This document shows positions 1-8,344 of a stretch of DNA of 22,833 nucleotides, piece after piece; the first letter of the stretch is position 1, and the number at the start of each line of letters is the position of its first letter. The notes beneath the pieces were generated by a model. It had not been told where the DNA came from. It saw only the letters and a program-made list of their open reading frames with translations, and made no database searches. Where the stretch lies: assembly GCA_046156035.1 (NCBI GenBank), contig JBJXEW010000005.1:1-22833 (forward strand), given 5' to 3'. Both the position numbers and the translations under genes were made by a program. This DNA is from JAEUIX01 sp046156035. GTDB taxonomy: Bacteria > Planctomycetota > Phycisphaerae > Phycisphaerales > UBA1924.

Positions 1-223
1 ACGAGATGCTCTCCGGCCTGGGCCCCTTCGGCGGTGAAACCGTCACCGACTCCCTGGGCGCCATCCTCCACCGCGAGCCCAACTGGACACTGCTGCCGCC
101 CGGCACGCCCGCGCTCGTGCAGGTGCTCCTCCGCCGCTGCCTCGCCAAGGATCGCAAACGCCGCCTCCACGACATCGGCGATGCGCGCATCGACCTCGAC
201 GCGGCCATCGACGATCCCGCCGG
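1..223 (+). repeat. Left copy of inverted terminal repeat (kinase coding sequence)
   Basis: Bases 1-127 are exactly the reverse complement of 22707-22833. From 128 to 223 I count 6 mismatches in 96 bases, then similarity stops just after the DDPAG codons. The shared stretch encodes the end of the kinase catalytic domain of two paralogues. It is a gene-family repeat and probably the reason the assembly ends here. Confidence 0.95.
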
Positions 224-2105
224 CGCGAGCCTGATGCTCAGCGGCACCACTCTGGCGCGCGATCAGCGCAGCAAGCGCTTCCGTTTCGCCATCCCGCTTG
301 CGCTGGCTCTGCCCGTCATCATCGGCGGCACCTTCCCCCTTTGGTCCCGCACTTTGGGGTTGGGTGGCGGTCAAACGGGCGCGGGCAAGCAGGTCGTCCG
401 CTTCACCATCGCCGCGCCCAAGGGCTACACGCTCCCCGAGTTCGCCGACAACGGTGCAAGCCTCGCCGTCAGCCCCGCCGGAGACCGCATCGCCTTCGTG
501 GCCGAGGCCGAGGCCGAGGGCAAGAGCCACATCTTCATGCGAGACATCGCCACGGGCCAGTCGCGCCTCCTGCCCGACACCGAGCGATGCGGAAGCCCCT
601 TCTTCTCCCCCGACGGCAAGTGGCTTGCGTACAGCGGGCGAGCACGCCTCATGAAGATGCCCGTCGAGGGCGGCCCCGCCCTCACCATCTGCGAAACCCG
701 CGTCGGCCAGGCCGCGTGGCTCGCGGATGGCACCATCGTCTACGGCAACGGCACCGGCGGCCTCTGGCGCGTTCCCGCTGACGGCGGCGAACCCACCCAA
801 CTCGCCAAAGCCGGTCAAGACGTCAAAACCGCCGACGGCGCCCACTACGTCCTCGGCTTCAACGCCGTGCTCGCCGTCGAGGGCGCAAACTACGTCCTCG
901 CCACCGTCTGGGACGCGGGCACCATCGAGAGTTACGACATCGTCGCCGTCTCCCTCACCGACGGCACCGTCCGTTCCGTCCTCCGCAAGGCCTCCGAGCC
1001 GCGCTTCATCGCCAAAGACCGCCTGCTCTTCATGCGCGGCCCCACCGCCCTCACCGTGGGCTTCGACCCCCGCCGCGGCACCATGGTCGGCGAACCCGTC
1101 GTCGCCCTCGATCAGGTCCGCACCAACCGCTGGGCCGACACGGCCTATCTGGCCACCTCCCGCGGCGGCACACTGGCCTACGTCCCCGGCGGACGCAGCG
1201 GCCCGGGCCGCCGGCTCATCCGCGTAGACGAATCCGGCAAGGCCACACCCCTTCTCGACGGCACCGACGCCTTCGCCAGCGCACCTGTCGTCTCACCCGA
1301 TGGCCGCCGCGCCGTCGTCGCCACACTCCGCCACGGCCTCGAACTCTGGGTGGTGGACTTTGACCGCCGCACCATGTCACTCCTCACCTCCAAGGGTGAG
1401 AACTGGGGCCAAACCTGGTCCGCCGACGGCAACACCGTCTTCACCCAGCAGGTCATCCCCGGCAAGGCCGCCAGCATCGTCAGCCACGCCGCGGTCGGCG
1501 GGGGAGAGCCGCGCGAACTCCCCGGCACCACCGGCGGCGAGTTGTACCCCACCGCCGCGCTGCCAGACGGCTCCGGCATGCTTGTCATGCGCCGTGTCCA
1601 GGGCGCGGCCACCGACGAGGACCTGCTCCTCTACCGCTTCGCCGACTCCTCCATGACCCCCGTCCGCACCGGGCCCGCGGGCCAGGACGACGCCTGCCTC
1701 AGCCCCGACGGCGCATGGATGGCCTTCACCTCCGACGAATCCAGCCGCAACGAGGTCTACATCGGCCCCATCGACAAGCCCGGACCCAACGTGCAGGTCT
1801 CCACCGACGGCGGCGGGATCCCCCGCCTCGCGGCCGACGGCACCCGTCTCTTCTTCATCGACCGCCAGGACACGCTCATGGAGGCGACCATCGAGAAGAC
1901 CCCCACCGGACCGCGCGCGGCACCAGCAAAGAAACTCTTCGACATCAAGACCGTCGCCACGACCATGGCCTGGGGCATCTTCGACACCCTCCCGCAGGGC
2001 GGCTTCGTGATGGTCGAGCCCGCCGCGTGGGAACGCGAAGAGCCCGTGATCCACGTCGTCCTCAACTGGGCCGATGAACTGCGCACCGCGGCGGCGCGGA
2101 AGTAG
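3..2105 (+). CDS. Membrane Ser/Thr protein kinase with PD40/TolB-like propeller, 5'-truncated by window edge
   Basis: The reading frame is open at the left edge, so the N-terminal kinase lobe and catalytic loop lie outside. Numbering from the first Met (base 6), residues 1-70 match the C-terminal end of bacterial eukaryotic-type kinases: a MLSGLGPFGG stretch, HREPNW, then LLRRCLAKDRKRRLHDIGDARIDL-like subdomain XI. One hydrophobic segment at about 94-113 would cross the inner membrane. The rest is a beta-propeller with repeated SPDG-type PD40 blades (SPAGDRIAF near 156, SPDGKWLAY near 201, SPDGAWMAF followed by SDESSRNEVY near 567). The family phosphorylates cytoplasmic substrates and the propeller is presumed to sense or bind a ligand outside. 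The extreme 5' part is nearly identical to the kinase at the other end of the window, while the propellers differ. Family call is firm; ligand and targets are unknown. Confidence 0.88.
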   Translation, partial: EMLSGLGPFGGETVTDSLGAILHREPNWTLLPPGTPALVQVLLRRCLAKDRKRRLHDIGDARIDLDAAIDDPAGASLMLSGTTLARDQRSKRFRFAIPLALALPVIIGGTFPLWSRTLGLGGGQTGAGKQVVRFTIAAPKGYTLPEFADNGASLAVSPAGDRIAFVAEAEAEGKSHIFMRDIATGQSRLLPDTERCGSPFFSPDGKWLAYSGRARLMKMPVEGGPALTICETRVGQAAWLADGTIVYGNGTGGLWRVPADGGEPTQLAKAGQDVKTADGAHYVLGFNAVLAVEGANYVLATVWDAGTIESYDIVAVSLTDGTVRSVLRKASEPRFIAKDRLLFMRGPTALTVGFDPRRGTMVGEPVVALDQVRTNRWADTAYLATSRGGTLAYVPGGRSGPGRRLIRVDESGKATPLLDGTDAFASAPVVSPDGRRAVVATLRHGLELWVVDFDRRTMSLLTSKGENWGQTWSADGNTVFTQQVIPGKAASIVSHAAVGGGEPRELPGTTGGELYPTAALPDGSGMLVMRRVQGAATDEDLLLYRFADSSMTPVRTGPAGQDDACLSPDGAWMAFTSDESSRNEVYIGPIDKPGPNVQVSTDGGGIPRLAADGTRLFFIDRQDTLMEATIEKTPTGPRAAPAKKLFDIKTVATTMAWGIFDTLPQGGFVMVEPAAWEREEPVIHVVLNWADELRTAAARK

Positions 2106-2117
2106 CCTTCGGGTAGC

Positions 2118-2172
2118 CCCACTCTCCGAGTGGGTCTTTGCCTGCTCCGGGTACCCCCACACTCCGTGTGGG
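2118..2172 (+). repeat. Pair of family-1 hairpins (TCC loop)
   Basis: Hairpin 2118-2134 has a 7-bp stem CCCACTC/GAGTGGG with loop TCC. Hairpin 2156-2172 has stem CCCACAC/GTGTGGG with the same loop, so a T-A pair has become A-T in both arms. The second is preceded by GGGTACC. They sit 13 and 51 bases past the kinase stop and could end transcription or stabilise RNA, but no long T run follows, so a classical intrinsic terminator is not supported. Confidence 0.8.
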
Positions 2173-2189
2173 CCGCCTCCCGCCTTCAC

Positions 2190-2248
2190 CTTGCCCTTTG
2201 CCCTTTGCTCTTTGCTCTTTGCCATTTGCTCTTTGCTCTTTGCCATTT
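2190..2248 (+). repeat. Heptad tandem array A (TTTGCYC units)
   Basis: Eight consecutive 7-bp units beginning with TTTG (TTTGCCC, TTTGCTC, TTTGCCA) lie between 2190 and 2245, followed by a partial unit. The period is 7, not 3, so the array has no preferred reading frame. The remainder of this spacer (2249-2464) shows no gene; a TACAAT at 2408-2413 is a possible -10 box for the methylase operon but no convincing -35 was seen. Confidence 0.9.
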
Positions 2249-2464
2249 CGGCGTGGGCTTGCGTGCGGGTCCTCGTCCGCGTCGCCCCTCACTCCCTCGC
2301 CCCCACCCCGCTCACGGTTGAATGCAGTCGTCGGTAATCAGGTCCGCCGTGTCGCCATAAGGCGGCGGCACACCCGGCACCCGACATCCCCACCCGTTCG
2401 ATTCCCGTACAATGGCAGCATCCGCCGATAGACAGGCTCACGCGCCACCTATGCAGGCGATTTC

Positions 2465-5239
2465 ATGGAGGAAACCGCCGTCGTGCCGCCGTCCGCCCAG
2501 TCTGCCGCCTCGCTGAAGCCGCTCTTGCAAGAGTGCGGATACACCGGCGCGCGCCTAGAACGCAAATACAGATTGGGCAATATCGAGATTCCCCTTGTGG
2601 GATTCGCTACCGGCGAACGTGACATGGATTCGGCATGTATCGCGGTGGTAGATGGCGGTGCGGACCCCGTGGCGGCCGTGCGGTCGTGCTACGAGTTGGC
2701 TGCGCCGGTGGTCTGGGTACGGCACAACGGCACGGCGCAGTGGTGGATTCAGAAGAAGGACAATCCCGAGCGCTTTGAGCCGAACTTCGCGGGCGATTTC
2801 ACCGCGCTTGTGCGGAAGTACAAGGACAAGCTGGACCCGATCAGCATCTATCAGGGCCGGACGCTGGCGCGGATCAATCCGGCGAAGCAACTCGACTTTG
2901 TGGACGCCGGGCTGTTGCCGCTTCGCCGAGAAGAAGCGGGTAAGAAACTTCACGACACGGTCGAGTCGATGATCGACGCCACACGCAAGGCGATGAAGCG
3001 GCCCAATCCGAGCAGGATTGTGCTCCGCGATATCTTCACCTCGGTCTTTCGGATGCTGGCGGGGAAGATTCTCAAGGACAAGGGCATCGGTGGCTTTCCC
3101 TCCGTTGATCTGAGCAATCCCAAGGCGTTGCTGCACGCCGTCGCGGCGCACTACGACACGACGAACAAGAGGCCTGCCGCACCCACGTCAGGCTACGACG
3201 TGCTGAAGGAGGCGGCAGCTCTGCTGTCACAGGCCGTGAGCTTTGCTGTCGTCTCTCCCGAATCGCTGGCTTACGTCTACGAGCACACGCTTGTCTCCAG
3301 AGACTTGCGCAAGAAGCTCGGCATCCATGCCACCCCGCCCTGGCTCGTGGACTACATGGTCTGGCAGTTGTACGACTGGGTTCGTGATATGGACGAAGAC
3401 GACCGCCACGTCTTCGAGCCCGCGTGCGGGCACGCGCCGTTCCTTCTGTCGATGATGCGGTTGCTCCGTATGGAGATGCACGGCAAGACCGACAAGGCCG
3501 TCCACGCCTACTTGAAGAACCACATCCACGGCGTGGAGATCGACGACTTCGCCCGCGAGATCGCCCGGCTCTCGCTCACGCTCGCGGACATTCCCAATCC
3601 CAACGGCTGGGACCTTCAACCCGGCGACATGTTCGAGTCGGATGTGCTGATGCGCGAGGCGAAGCGGTGCAGGATTCTGCTGAGCAATCCGCCGTATGAG
3701 AAATTCGACTACGAGGACCAGGCGCGCACTAAGGCGGGCGGGTATCCGGCGCAGCACAAGAAGGCGGTCGAACTGCTTCACCGGACACTCGAACATTTAC
3801 CGGTTGGGGCGGCGTTCGCTGTCGTTGTCCCGCAAGCAGTCGTGAACGGTTCTGAGGCCGAGTCGCTGCGAACAAAATTGCTGCCCGGATACGAACTCTC
3901 CGAAGTCTGCCGGTTCCCCGGCAAGGTTTTCGAGTTCGCAGAAATGGAGACGGCGGTCATCATCGGAAGGCGCGTTGCTGACGGCAGTGTTGAGCCGCGG
4001 CATCGCGTTCGCCAGCGGATTGTCGGCGAACACGGGATGGCCGCATTCCGCGATCGGTACGCGACGGACGTGGATGAGAAACCTCTGCAAGCCAGGTTCG
4101 CGGCGACGCAAGGGCGGGCGTTAAGCGTTCCGCAGTTGGACGAGGTGTGGGAAGCCTTGGAGCGTTGCAATCGTCTTCACGAAATCGCCAAAGTCGGGAG
4201 GGGCATCGAGTACAAGAGTGAAGAGGATCGAGAAGGCGTGCCGGTCGAAGTGGACAAGCCTCGCGCAGGTTACCCGGCGGGGTTCGCTGGCAAGAACCGC
4301 AAGCATCCGATCTTTGCGCCGCTTCCAGAGTGTGGCCTTGCAACCCGACCGGAACTCATCGCGAACCCCCGGCAGGGCCTACCAACCGGCCAGCCGACGA
4401 TACTCGTTCGCCGCACAAGGGCGTCCCGGAGTCCTTGGCGAATCAAGGCGTTCCTCGACCCGGCAGGCAAACCCGCGAAAAACAACTTTCTCGTTGTGCG
4501 TAGTGAACGCGCGGAAGTGCCACCGCTTTTCCTCTGGGCCTTGCTGAACTCGCCGATCGCCAATGCCTTTATGGCACGCGACACGATGCAGCGAGACAAC
4601 GCGGATGGGGACCTCGCGGACATTCCCATGCCGCCTATCTCGTCCGCGGGAGTTGCGGCGGTTGTCGCTGCCGCCACCCGGTACTGTGAAGTTGCTCTGG
4701 CGAACGAGAGAGCGGCCACGGCGAAAGCGGCACTGCGCCGAAAGGAGGCGCCGCTGTTCGAGAGCGAAGCTGCGGACGCGCCGTCCACCGTCGGGGGCGA
4801 TATTCGGATGGCGCTGTTGGAGTTGGATGCGGCCGTTCTTCGGCTGTACGGCCTGCCGCTGCGCCTCGAGCGTCAACTCTTGGACTTCTTCCGCAAGAAG
4901 GGACGTCCAGATGTCGGCTGTACCTTCGGCGACTACTTCCCCGCCGAGTTCAAGTCCCTCGTGCCGCTGCACAAGTACATCTCGGCGGGCTATCGCGGCT
5001 CGACGGTCGATCAGGTCGCGGCCCGCATGAAGCCCGATGGCTCGTCGGCGGGCACCGCCGCCCTGCGCGCCGCGGCTGAGGCATTCGGCGTTGACCAAGG
5101 CCGTCCGGAGAGGTTGGGGCGAGCGTTAGCACTGCTTGACAAGTGGACACGCGAGAACGCGGACTTTGACGCGCGGGTCGGTCCTCAGATTGAGAGAGCA
5201 TTGCGAGAGACGGCACCGCGGCACTTCCCGGAATCGTGA
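2465..5239 (+). CDS. N6-adenine DNA methyltransferase, type IIG/PglX-like architecture
   Basis: A 924-aa protein with gamma-class N6-adenine methylase motifs in order: TPPWLVDYM at about 290-298 (motif X region), FEPACGHAPFL at 317-327 (motif I, AdoMet loop), HGVEIDDFA at 355-363, GDMF at 387-390, and SNPPY at 407-411 (motif IV, catalytic). Residues 560-740 resemble a target-recognition domain, ending with LADIPMPPIS. The C-terminal 100 residues look helical. The N-terminal 170 residues are unassigned; I see no PD-(D/E)XK nuclease motif, so this may be a modification-only enzyme. ATG at 2465 lacks a strong Shine-Dalgarno sequence. The stop TGA overlaps the next gene's ATG (TGATG). Codon third positions look less GC-biased than in the flanking genes, hinting at transfer. 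Family related to Eco57I/BREX-type methylases; sequence specificity unknown. Confidence 0.88.
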   Translation: MEETAVVPPSAQSAASLKPLLQECGYTGARLERKYRLGNIEIPLVGFATGERDMDSACIAVVDGGADPVAAVRSCYELAAPVVWVRHNGTAQWWIQKKDNPERFEPNFAGDFTALVRKYKDKLDPISIYQGRTLARINPAKQLDFVDAGLLPLRREEAGKKLHDTVESMIDATRKAMKRPNPSRIVLRDIFTSVFRMLAGKILKDKGIGGFPSVDLSNPKALLHAVAAHYDTTNKRPAAPTSGYDVLKEAAALLSQAVSFAVVSPESLAYVYEHTLVSRDLRKKLGIHATPPWLVDYMVWQLYDWVRDMDEDDRHVFEPACGHAPFLLSMMRLLRMEMHGKTDKAVHAYLKNHIHGVEIDDFAREIARLSLTLADIPNPNGWDLQPGDMFESDVLMREAKRCRILLSNPPYEKFDYEDQARTKAGGYPAQHKKAVELLHRTLEHLPVGAAFAVVVPQAVVNGSEAESLRTKLLPGYELSEVCRFPGKVFEFAEMETAVIIGRRVADGSVEPRHRVRQRIVGEHGMAAFRDRYATDVDEKPLQARFAATQGRALSVPQLDEVWEALERCNRLHEIAKVGRGIEYKSEEDREGVPVEVDKPRAGYPAGFAGKNRKHPIFAPLPECGLATRPELIANPRQGLPTGQPTILVRRTRASRSPWRIKAFLDPAGKPAKNNFLVVRSERAEVPPLFLWALLNSPIANAFMARDTMQRDNADGDLADIPMPPISSAGVAAVVAAATRYCEVALANERAATAKAALRRKEAPLFESEAADAPSTVGGDIRMALLELDAAVLRLYGLPLRLERQLLDFFRKKGRPDVGCTFGDYFPAEFKSLVPLHKYISAGYRGSTVDQVAARMKPDGSSAGTAALRAAAEAFGVDQGRPERLGRALALLDKWTRENADFDARVGPQIERALRETAPRHFPES

Positions 5240-5739
5240 TGAGACTTCTGCTTGACACCAACTTGCTCAGGCGACTCTGCCACCCAAGCAGCCATGCGGA
5301 TGTGCAAGCGTGGTACCGACGATGGATCAACCACGGCCTGGCGGGTGGCGATGTCGAGTTCGTCATCTCGGCGGTGGCCGACTATGAACTTCGCCGCGGC
5401 TACATGTATGCGCTGAGTCAGCGGAACGACGCCCGGCAGTCGCTCTCGCAACTCGACGAGCTGTGCGGGTTGTGGGAGGTGCAGCAGATTTCTCTACGGA
5501 ACCTCCGAGATGCCGCCGCGATGTGGGCGGATGCCCGGCGCAAGGGAACGTCGACCGCGAGTGACCGCGACGTCGATTGGGACATCCTGATCGCTGCGCA
5601 GGCGAAGGAAATGGCCGAGCGAACGAAGGGTGTGCGCGTCGTCGTGGTGACGAACAACGCGAAGCACCTGAAAGTACACGGAGCCGACGCTAAGGACTGG
5701 CACGAACTCCCTGCTCCGGAGGACACGCGCAGTGCGTGA
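5239..5739 (+). CDS. PIN-domain nuclease 1 (VapC-like)
   Basis: 166 aa from the ATG at 5239, whose first base is the last base of the methylase stop codon; a GTG at 5236 is an alternative. PIN-fold acidic residues are visible: LLLDTN at the N-terminus, the E of ADYELRRGY, the D residues of DVDWDILIAAQA, and a terminal VTNNAKHL strand where Asn replaces the more usual Asp. PIN domains are Mg-dependent RNases, commonly VapC toxins. It is longer than a typical VapC (about 130 aa), and no VapB-like antitoxin gene lies beside it. The overlap with the methylase indicates one transcript and translational coupling. Role is inferred: toxin, RNase effector, or nuclease arm of a defence system. Confidence 0.8.
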   Translation: MRLLLDTNLLRRLCHPSSHADVQAWYRRWINHGLAGGDVEFVISAVADYELRRGYMYALSQRNDARQSLSQLDELCGLWEVQQISLRNLRDAAAMWADARRKGTSTASDRDVDWDILIAAQAKEMAERTKGVRVVVVTNNAKHLKVHGADAKDWHELPAPEDTRSA

Positions 5740-6286
5740 CTTCCTCCTCGATACCCAGACGATCCGGTACTGGCACGACAGCGCGTGTTCGCAGAACGCC
5801 GCCGTGGCCGGAAATGTCGCCGCGCTGCGCACGTTGGCCGCGTCAATGGAGGTCAAGCCCAGGTTGCTCGTCTCTGTCGTCACGCTCGGCGAGATCGAGT
5901 TCGGGCACAGGGTCGCGCTGGCTCCCAATCCCACCGCTCAGGCGGCGTACATGAAGTTCCTGCGGGAGGAACTGCCGGAATCGTTCGATGTATCGCGAGA
6001 CGCCGCGGCCGCTTACGGCGAGTTGCGAGCGAGACTCTTCAACAAGCATGCGCCGGGCGACAAACGCAAACCCAAGATGCTGCCCGAGCAGTTGGTGGAC
6101 CCCGCGACGGCCAAGGCACTGGGCATCCAAGAGAACGATCTGTGGATATCCGCTCAGGCGATGGCACATGGGATGGTGCTTGTGACCAACGACCGCATGA
6201 CACGCATCCGCGAAGTTGCAGTGGGCATGAACCTGCCATTGCTGATACAGAACTGGACGAAGCCGAACGATGCGTCTATCCCCTGA
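5732..6286 (+). CDS. PIN-domain nuclease 2 (VapC-like)
   Basis: 184 aa starting at GTG 5732, which overlaps the end of the preceding gene by 8 bases and has a strong GGAGGA Shine-Dalgarno sequence at 5718-5723. PIN residues are clear: DFLLDTQTIRYW near the N-terminus, VTLGEIEFG, GIQENDLWISAQA and LVTNDRMTRI. It is a complete acidic set and only distantly similar to the first PIN protein, so the pair does not look like a recent duplication. An extra stretch of about 25 residues (KHAPGDKRKPK and onward) precedes the third motif. No antitoxin is visible; the next gene is convergent. Likely an RNase co-expressed with the methylase and PIN 1. Confidence 0.8.
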   Translation: MRDFLLDTQTIRYWHDSACSQNAAVAGNVAALRTLAASMEVKPRLLVSVVTLGEIEFGHRVALAPNPTAQAAYMKFLREELPESFDVSRDAAAAYGELRARLFNKHAPGDKRKPKMLPEQLVDPATAKALGIQENDLWISAQAMAHGMVLVTNDRMTRIREVAVGMNLPLLIQNWTKPNDASIP

Positions 6287-6369
6287 CACCCACACGGGCG
6301 GGGGCCACCGTGGCACTAGCACGAAACCTCTCACAATCACCACACCGGTCAGACCCGTCCCCTCGCCCC

Positions 6370-6597
6370 TCACTCCCTCGCCCGCGGCATCAGCACCCAC
6401 AAAATCAGATACACCAGTATCCCCGGAAACGCCGCGCTCAGAATGCTCACCAGCACATACAGCCCGCGCACCAGCGTGGCATCCCACCCCAGCCACTCCG
6501 CAAACCCGCCGCACACACCGGCGATCACCCGACGCTGATTGGAACGGTGCAGTGGCATGGCGGGACGAGGCATGGAAAAACCGTTGCTCATCCCCAT
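6370..6597 (-). CDS. PspC-domain inner-membrane protein
   Basis: A small protein with the PspC signature: RRVIAGVCGGFAEWLGWD, then a hydrophobic segment (VRGLYVLVSILSAAFPGI) ending in LILWVLMP. PspC proteins sit in the inner membrane and take part in envelope-stress signalling with PspA-type proteins. I chose the ATG at 6597 (75 aa); a GTG at 6627 and ATGs at 6591, 6573 and 6558 are possible, and none has a good ribosome site. It is the last gene after flotillin (66-72 bases downstream of its stop), which fits a membrane-stress operon. Its final codons and stop overlap a 21-base sequence also found at 2282-2302. Confidence 0.78.
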   Translation of the reverse strand: MGMSNGFSMPRPAMPLHRSNQRRVIAGVCGGFAEWLGWDATLVRGLYVLVSILSAAFPGILVYLILWVLMPRARE

Positions 6598-6663
6598 TCG
6601 TTGGGAACGTCGCCACGCGCGTTTCACGCTCCAAACAGTCTATCGCGCCCGCGGCTCCGGCGC

Positions 6664-8292
6664 CTACTCCGCGCCCTTGCCCTGCGGCCCATGGGGGCCG
6701 GGGGGTGCGGGGGCGGGGGCCGTCTCCTCGCGCACCTTCCCCAGCGCGGCGGGCAGTTCCACACCCGCCTGTCGGGCCAACTCGTGAATCGGCGGCAGCG
6801 CCCCCACCAGCCCCGCCAAAAACTCCGCCGTCGATCCCTTGCCACCGCCCACCTTGGGCGAGCCCGAATCCCACACCGTGATCTTGTCGATCTTCAGGTT
6901 CTGGATCGCCTTCACCTGCTCGGCCACCAGTTCCGGCAGTTTCTCGATCAGCAGCAGCGTTGGCGCCACCTGCGGGTTCTCGGCGCACGCCGCCATGAGT
7001 TTGCGGTACCCCTCGGCCTTCGCCTCCAGCACCAGTTGCACGCCCTCGGCCTCCGCGCGATACCGGGCCAGAATCGCGTCCGCCGCGCCACCCGCCTCGC
7101 GCCGCTGCTTCTCCGCCTCCGCGTCCGCGGCGATCTCGATGCGCTTCTTCTCGATCTCCTGCGGGGCCAGTTGCTCCTTGCCCAGCCGTGCCAGTTCCTG
7201 CTCGCGCTGCGCCACCAGCACCGCCTGGGCCGAGTTGGCCGCGGCCACCTCGCCGCGCCGGCGCGCTTCGGCCTGAATCTCGGCGAGTTTCGCGTTGGAA
7301 TCGGCGATCTTGGCCCGGCTCTCGTTCTCGCCCGTGGTCGCGCTCGCCTCGGCGCTGGCCACCTTGATGCGCTGCTCCTGCTCGGCCTGCTTCTGGGCCG
7401 AAACCGTCTCGGCCTGCCGCTGCGCAATCGCGATCTCCCGCCCGCGCTTGGACTCCACCTCGCCCTGCACCGCCTGCATCTCCAACTGCGCCACCGCGAT
7501 GCGCTGCTTCTGCTCCGCCAGTTTCTGCCCCTCCACGCCCGACGCCTGCTCCGCGGCCACCTTCACCGTCCGCTCACGCACCGCGATGGCCTCGCCCGTG
7601 GCGCCTTCGCGGTCCTGCTGTGCCACCTCCACCTTGGCGCGGTTGATCGCCTCCGCCGCGGCACGCTTGCCGATCGCCTCGATGTAGCCGCTCTCGTCGG
7701 TGATGTCGCGGATGTTCACGTTGATCAGGCTCAGCCCGATCTTGTTGATCTCCTGACCAACATTCTCGTTGATCAGCGTCATGAACTTCTCGCGGTCGCG
7801 GTTGATCTCCTCGATCGTCAGCGTCGCGATCACCAGCCGCAACTGGCCGAGGATGATGTCCTGCGCCTGCTCGCGGATCTGGCTCTCCCCCAGCCCAAGC
7901 AGCCGCTCCGCCGCGTTGTTCATCAGCACGGGGTCGGTGCTCACGCCCACGGTGAACGTCGCCGGCACGTTGACGCGGATGTTGTTCTGCGACAACGCAC
8001 CCGCCAGCGGGATCTCGATCACCATCGGGTCCAGCACCAGAAACGCGAAGTCCTGGATCAGCGGCACCACGAACGCCCCGCCGCCGTGCATGCACTTGGC
8101 CGCCCGTGAGCCCCCCACCTTGCCGTAGATCACCAGCACGCGGTTGCTGGGGCAGCGCTTGTACTGACGCACCAGAAACGTGGCGGCAAACAGCAGCACC
8201 AGCAACGCCGCGCCGATCACCCCCAGCCACCACAGCGTGCTCGGTGCCAGCGTGCTGCCCTGCGCAAGAATGACTGATGCGTGCGTGTTCAT
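6664..8292 (-). CDS. Flotillin / SPFH-domain membrane scaffold protein
   Basis: 542 aa from the ATG at 8292. The start is supported by AGGAG 10 bases upstream, and it is preferred over a TTG at 8328. Residues 19-41 form a transmembrane anchor, residues 45-250 an SPFH/band-7 domain (for example VLVIYGKVGG, GGGAFVVPLIQDF, EKFMTLINENVGQEINKIGL), and about 230-480 an Ala/Glu/Gln/Arg-rich coiled coil typical of flotillins. The C-terminal 60 residues are Gly/Pro/Ala-rich. Flotillins oligomerise at the cytoplasmic face of the membrane and organise microdomains. The gene upstream encodes an NfeD-type protein, the classic flotillin partner (as yuaF-floT in Bacillus), which strengthens the call. Confidence 0.92.
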   Translation of the reverse strand: MNTHASVILAQGSTLAPSTLWWLGVIGAALLVLLFAATFLVRQYKRCPSNRVLVIYGKVGGSRAAKCMHGGGAFVVPLIQDFAFLVLDPMVIEIPLAGALSQNNIRVNVPATFTVGVSTDPVLMNNAAERLLGLGESQIREQAQDIILGQLRLVIATLTIEEINRDREKFMTLINENVGQEINKIGLSLINVNIRDITDESGYIEAIGKRAAAEAINRAKVEVAQQDREGATGEAIAVRERTVKVAAEQASGVEGQKLAEQKQRIAVAQLEMQAVQGEVESKRGREIAIAQRQAETVSAQKQAEQEQRIKVASAEASATTGENESRAKIADSNAKLAEIQAEARRRGEVAAANSAQAVLVAQREQELARLGKEQLAPQEIEKKRIEIAADAEAEKQRREAGGAADAILARYRAEAEGVQLVLEAKAEGYRKLMAACAENPQVAPTLLLIEKLPELVAEQVKAIQNLKIDKITVWDSGSPKVGGGKGSTAEFLAGLVGALPPIHELARQAGVELPAALGKVREETAPAPAPPGPHGPQGKGAE

Positions 8293-8344
8293 TCGTCGGT
8301 CGCTCCTGCGGATGGCCCCTGAGTGCAAAGAGAAAGCTCGCCGG

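Noticed and set aside
2118..2172. Hairpins after stop codons as intrinsic terminators
   Set aside because: They lack a following T run, and copies also occur upstream of ilvE, so a general terminator label is not supported.
2395..2410. GTTCGATTCCC, similar to a tRNA T-loop
   Set aside because: Flanking bases do not pair into a T-stem, and no D-arm, anticodon arm or acceptor stem could be drawn upstream.
5239..6286. Standard VapBC toxin-antitoxin pairs
   Set aside because: No small antitoxin ORF with a ribosome site was found before either PIN gene; both overlap the preceding coding sequence directly.
5785..8109. 774-codon plus-strand open frame
   Set aside because: It begins inside PIN 2 in another frame and runs antisense to pspC and flotillin; composition (His/Arg/Leu/Gln-rich) is typical of a shadow frame in GC-rich DNA.
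8293..8328. TTG start 12 codons upstream of flotillin
   Set aside because: The ATG at 8292 has an AGGAG site at good distance and the upstream residues are not family-like.
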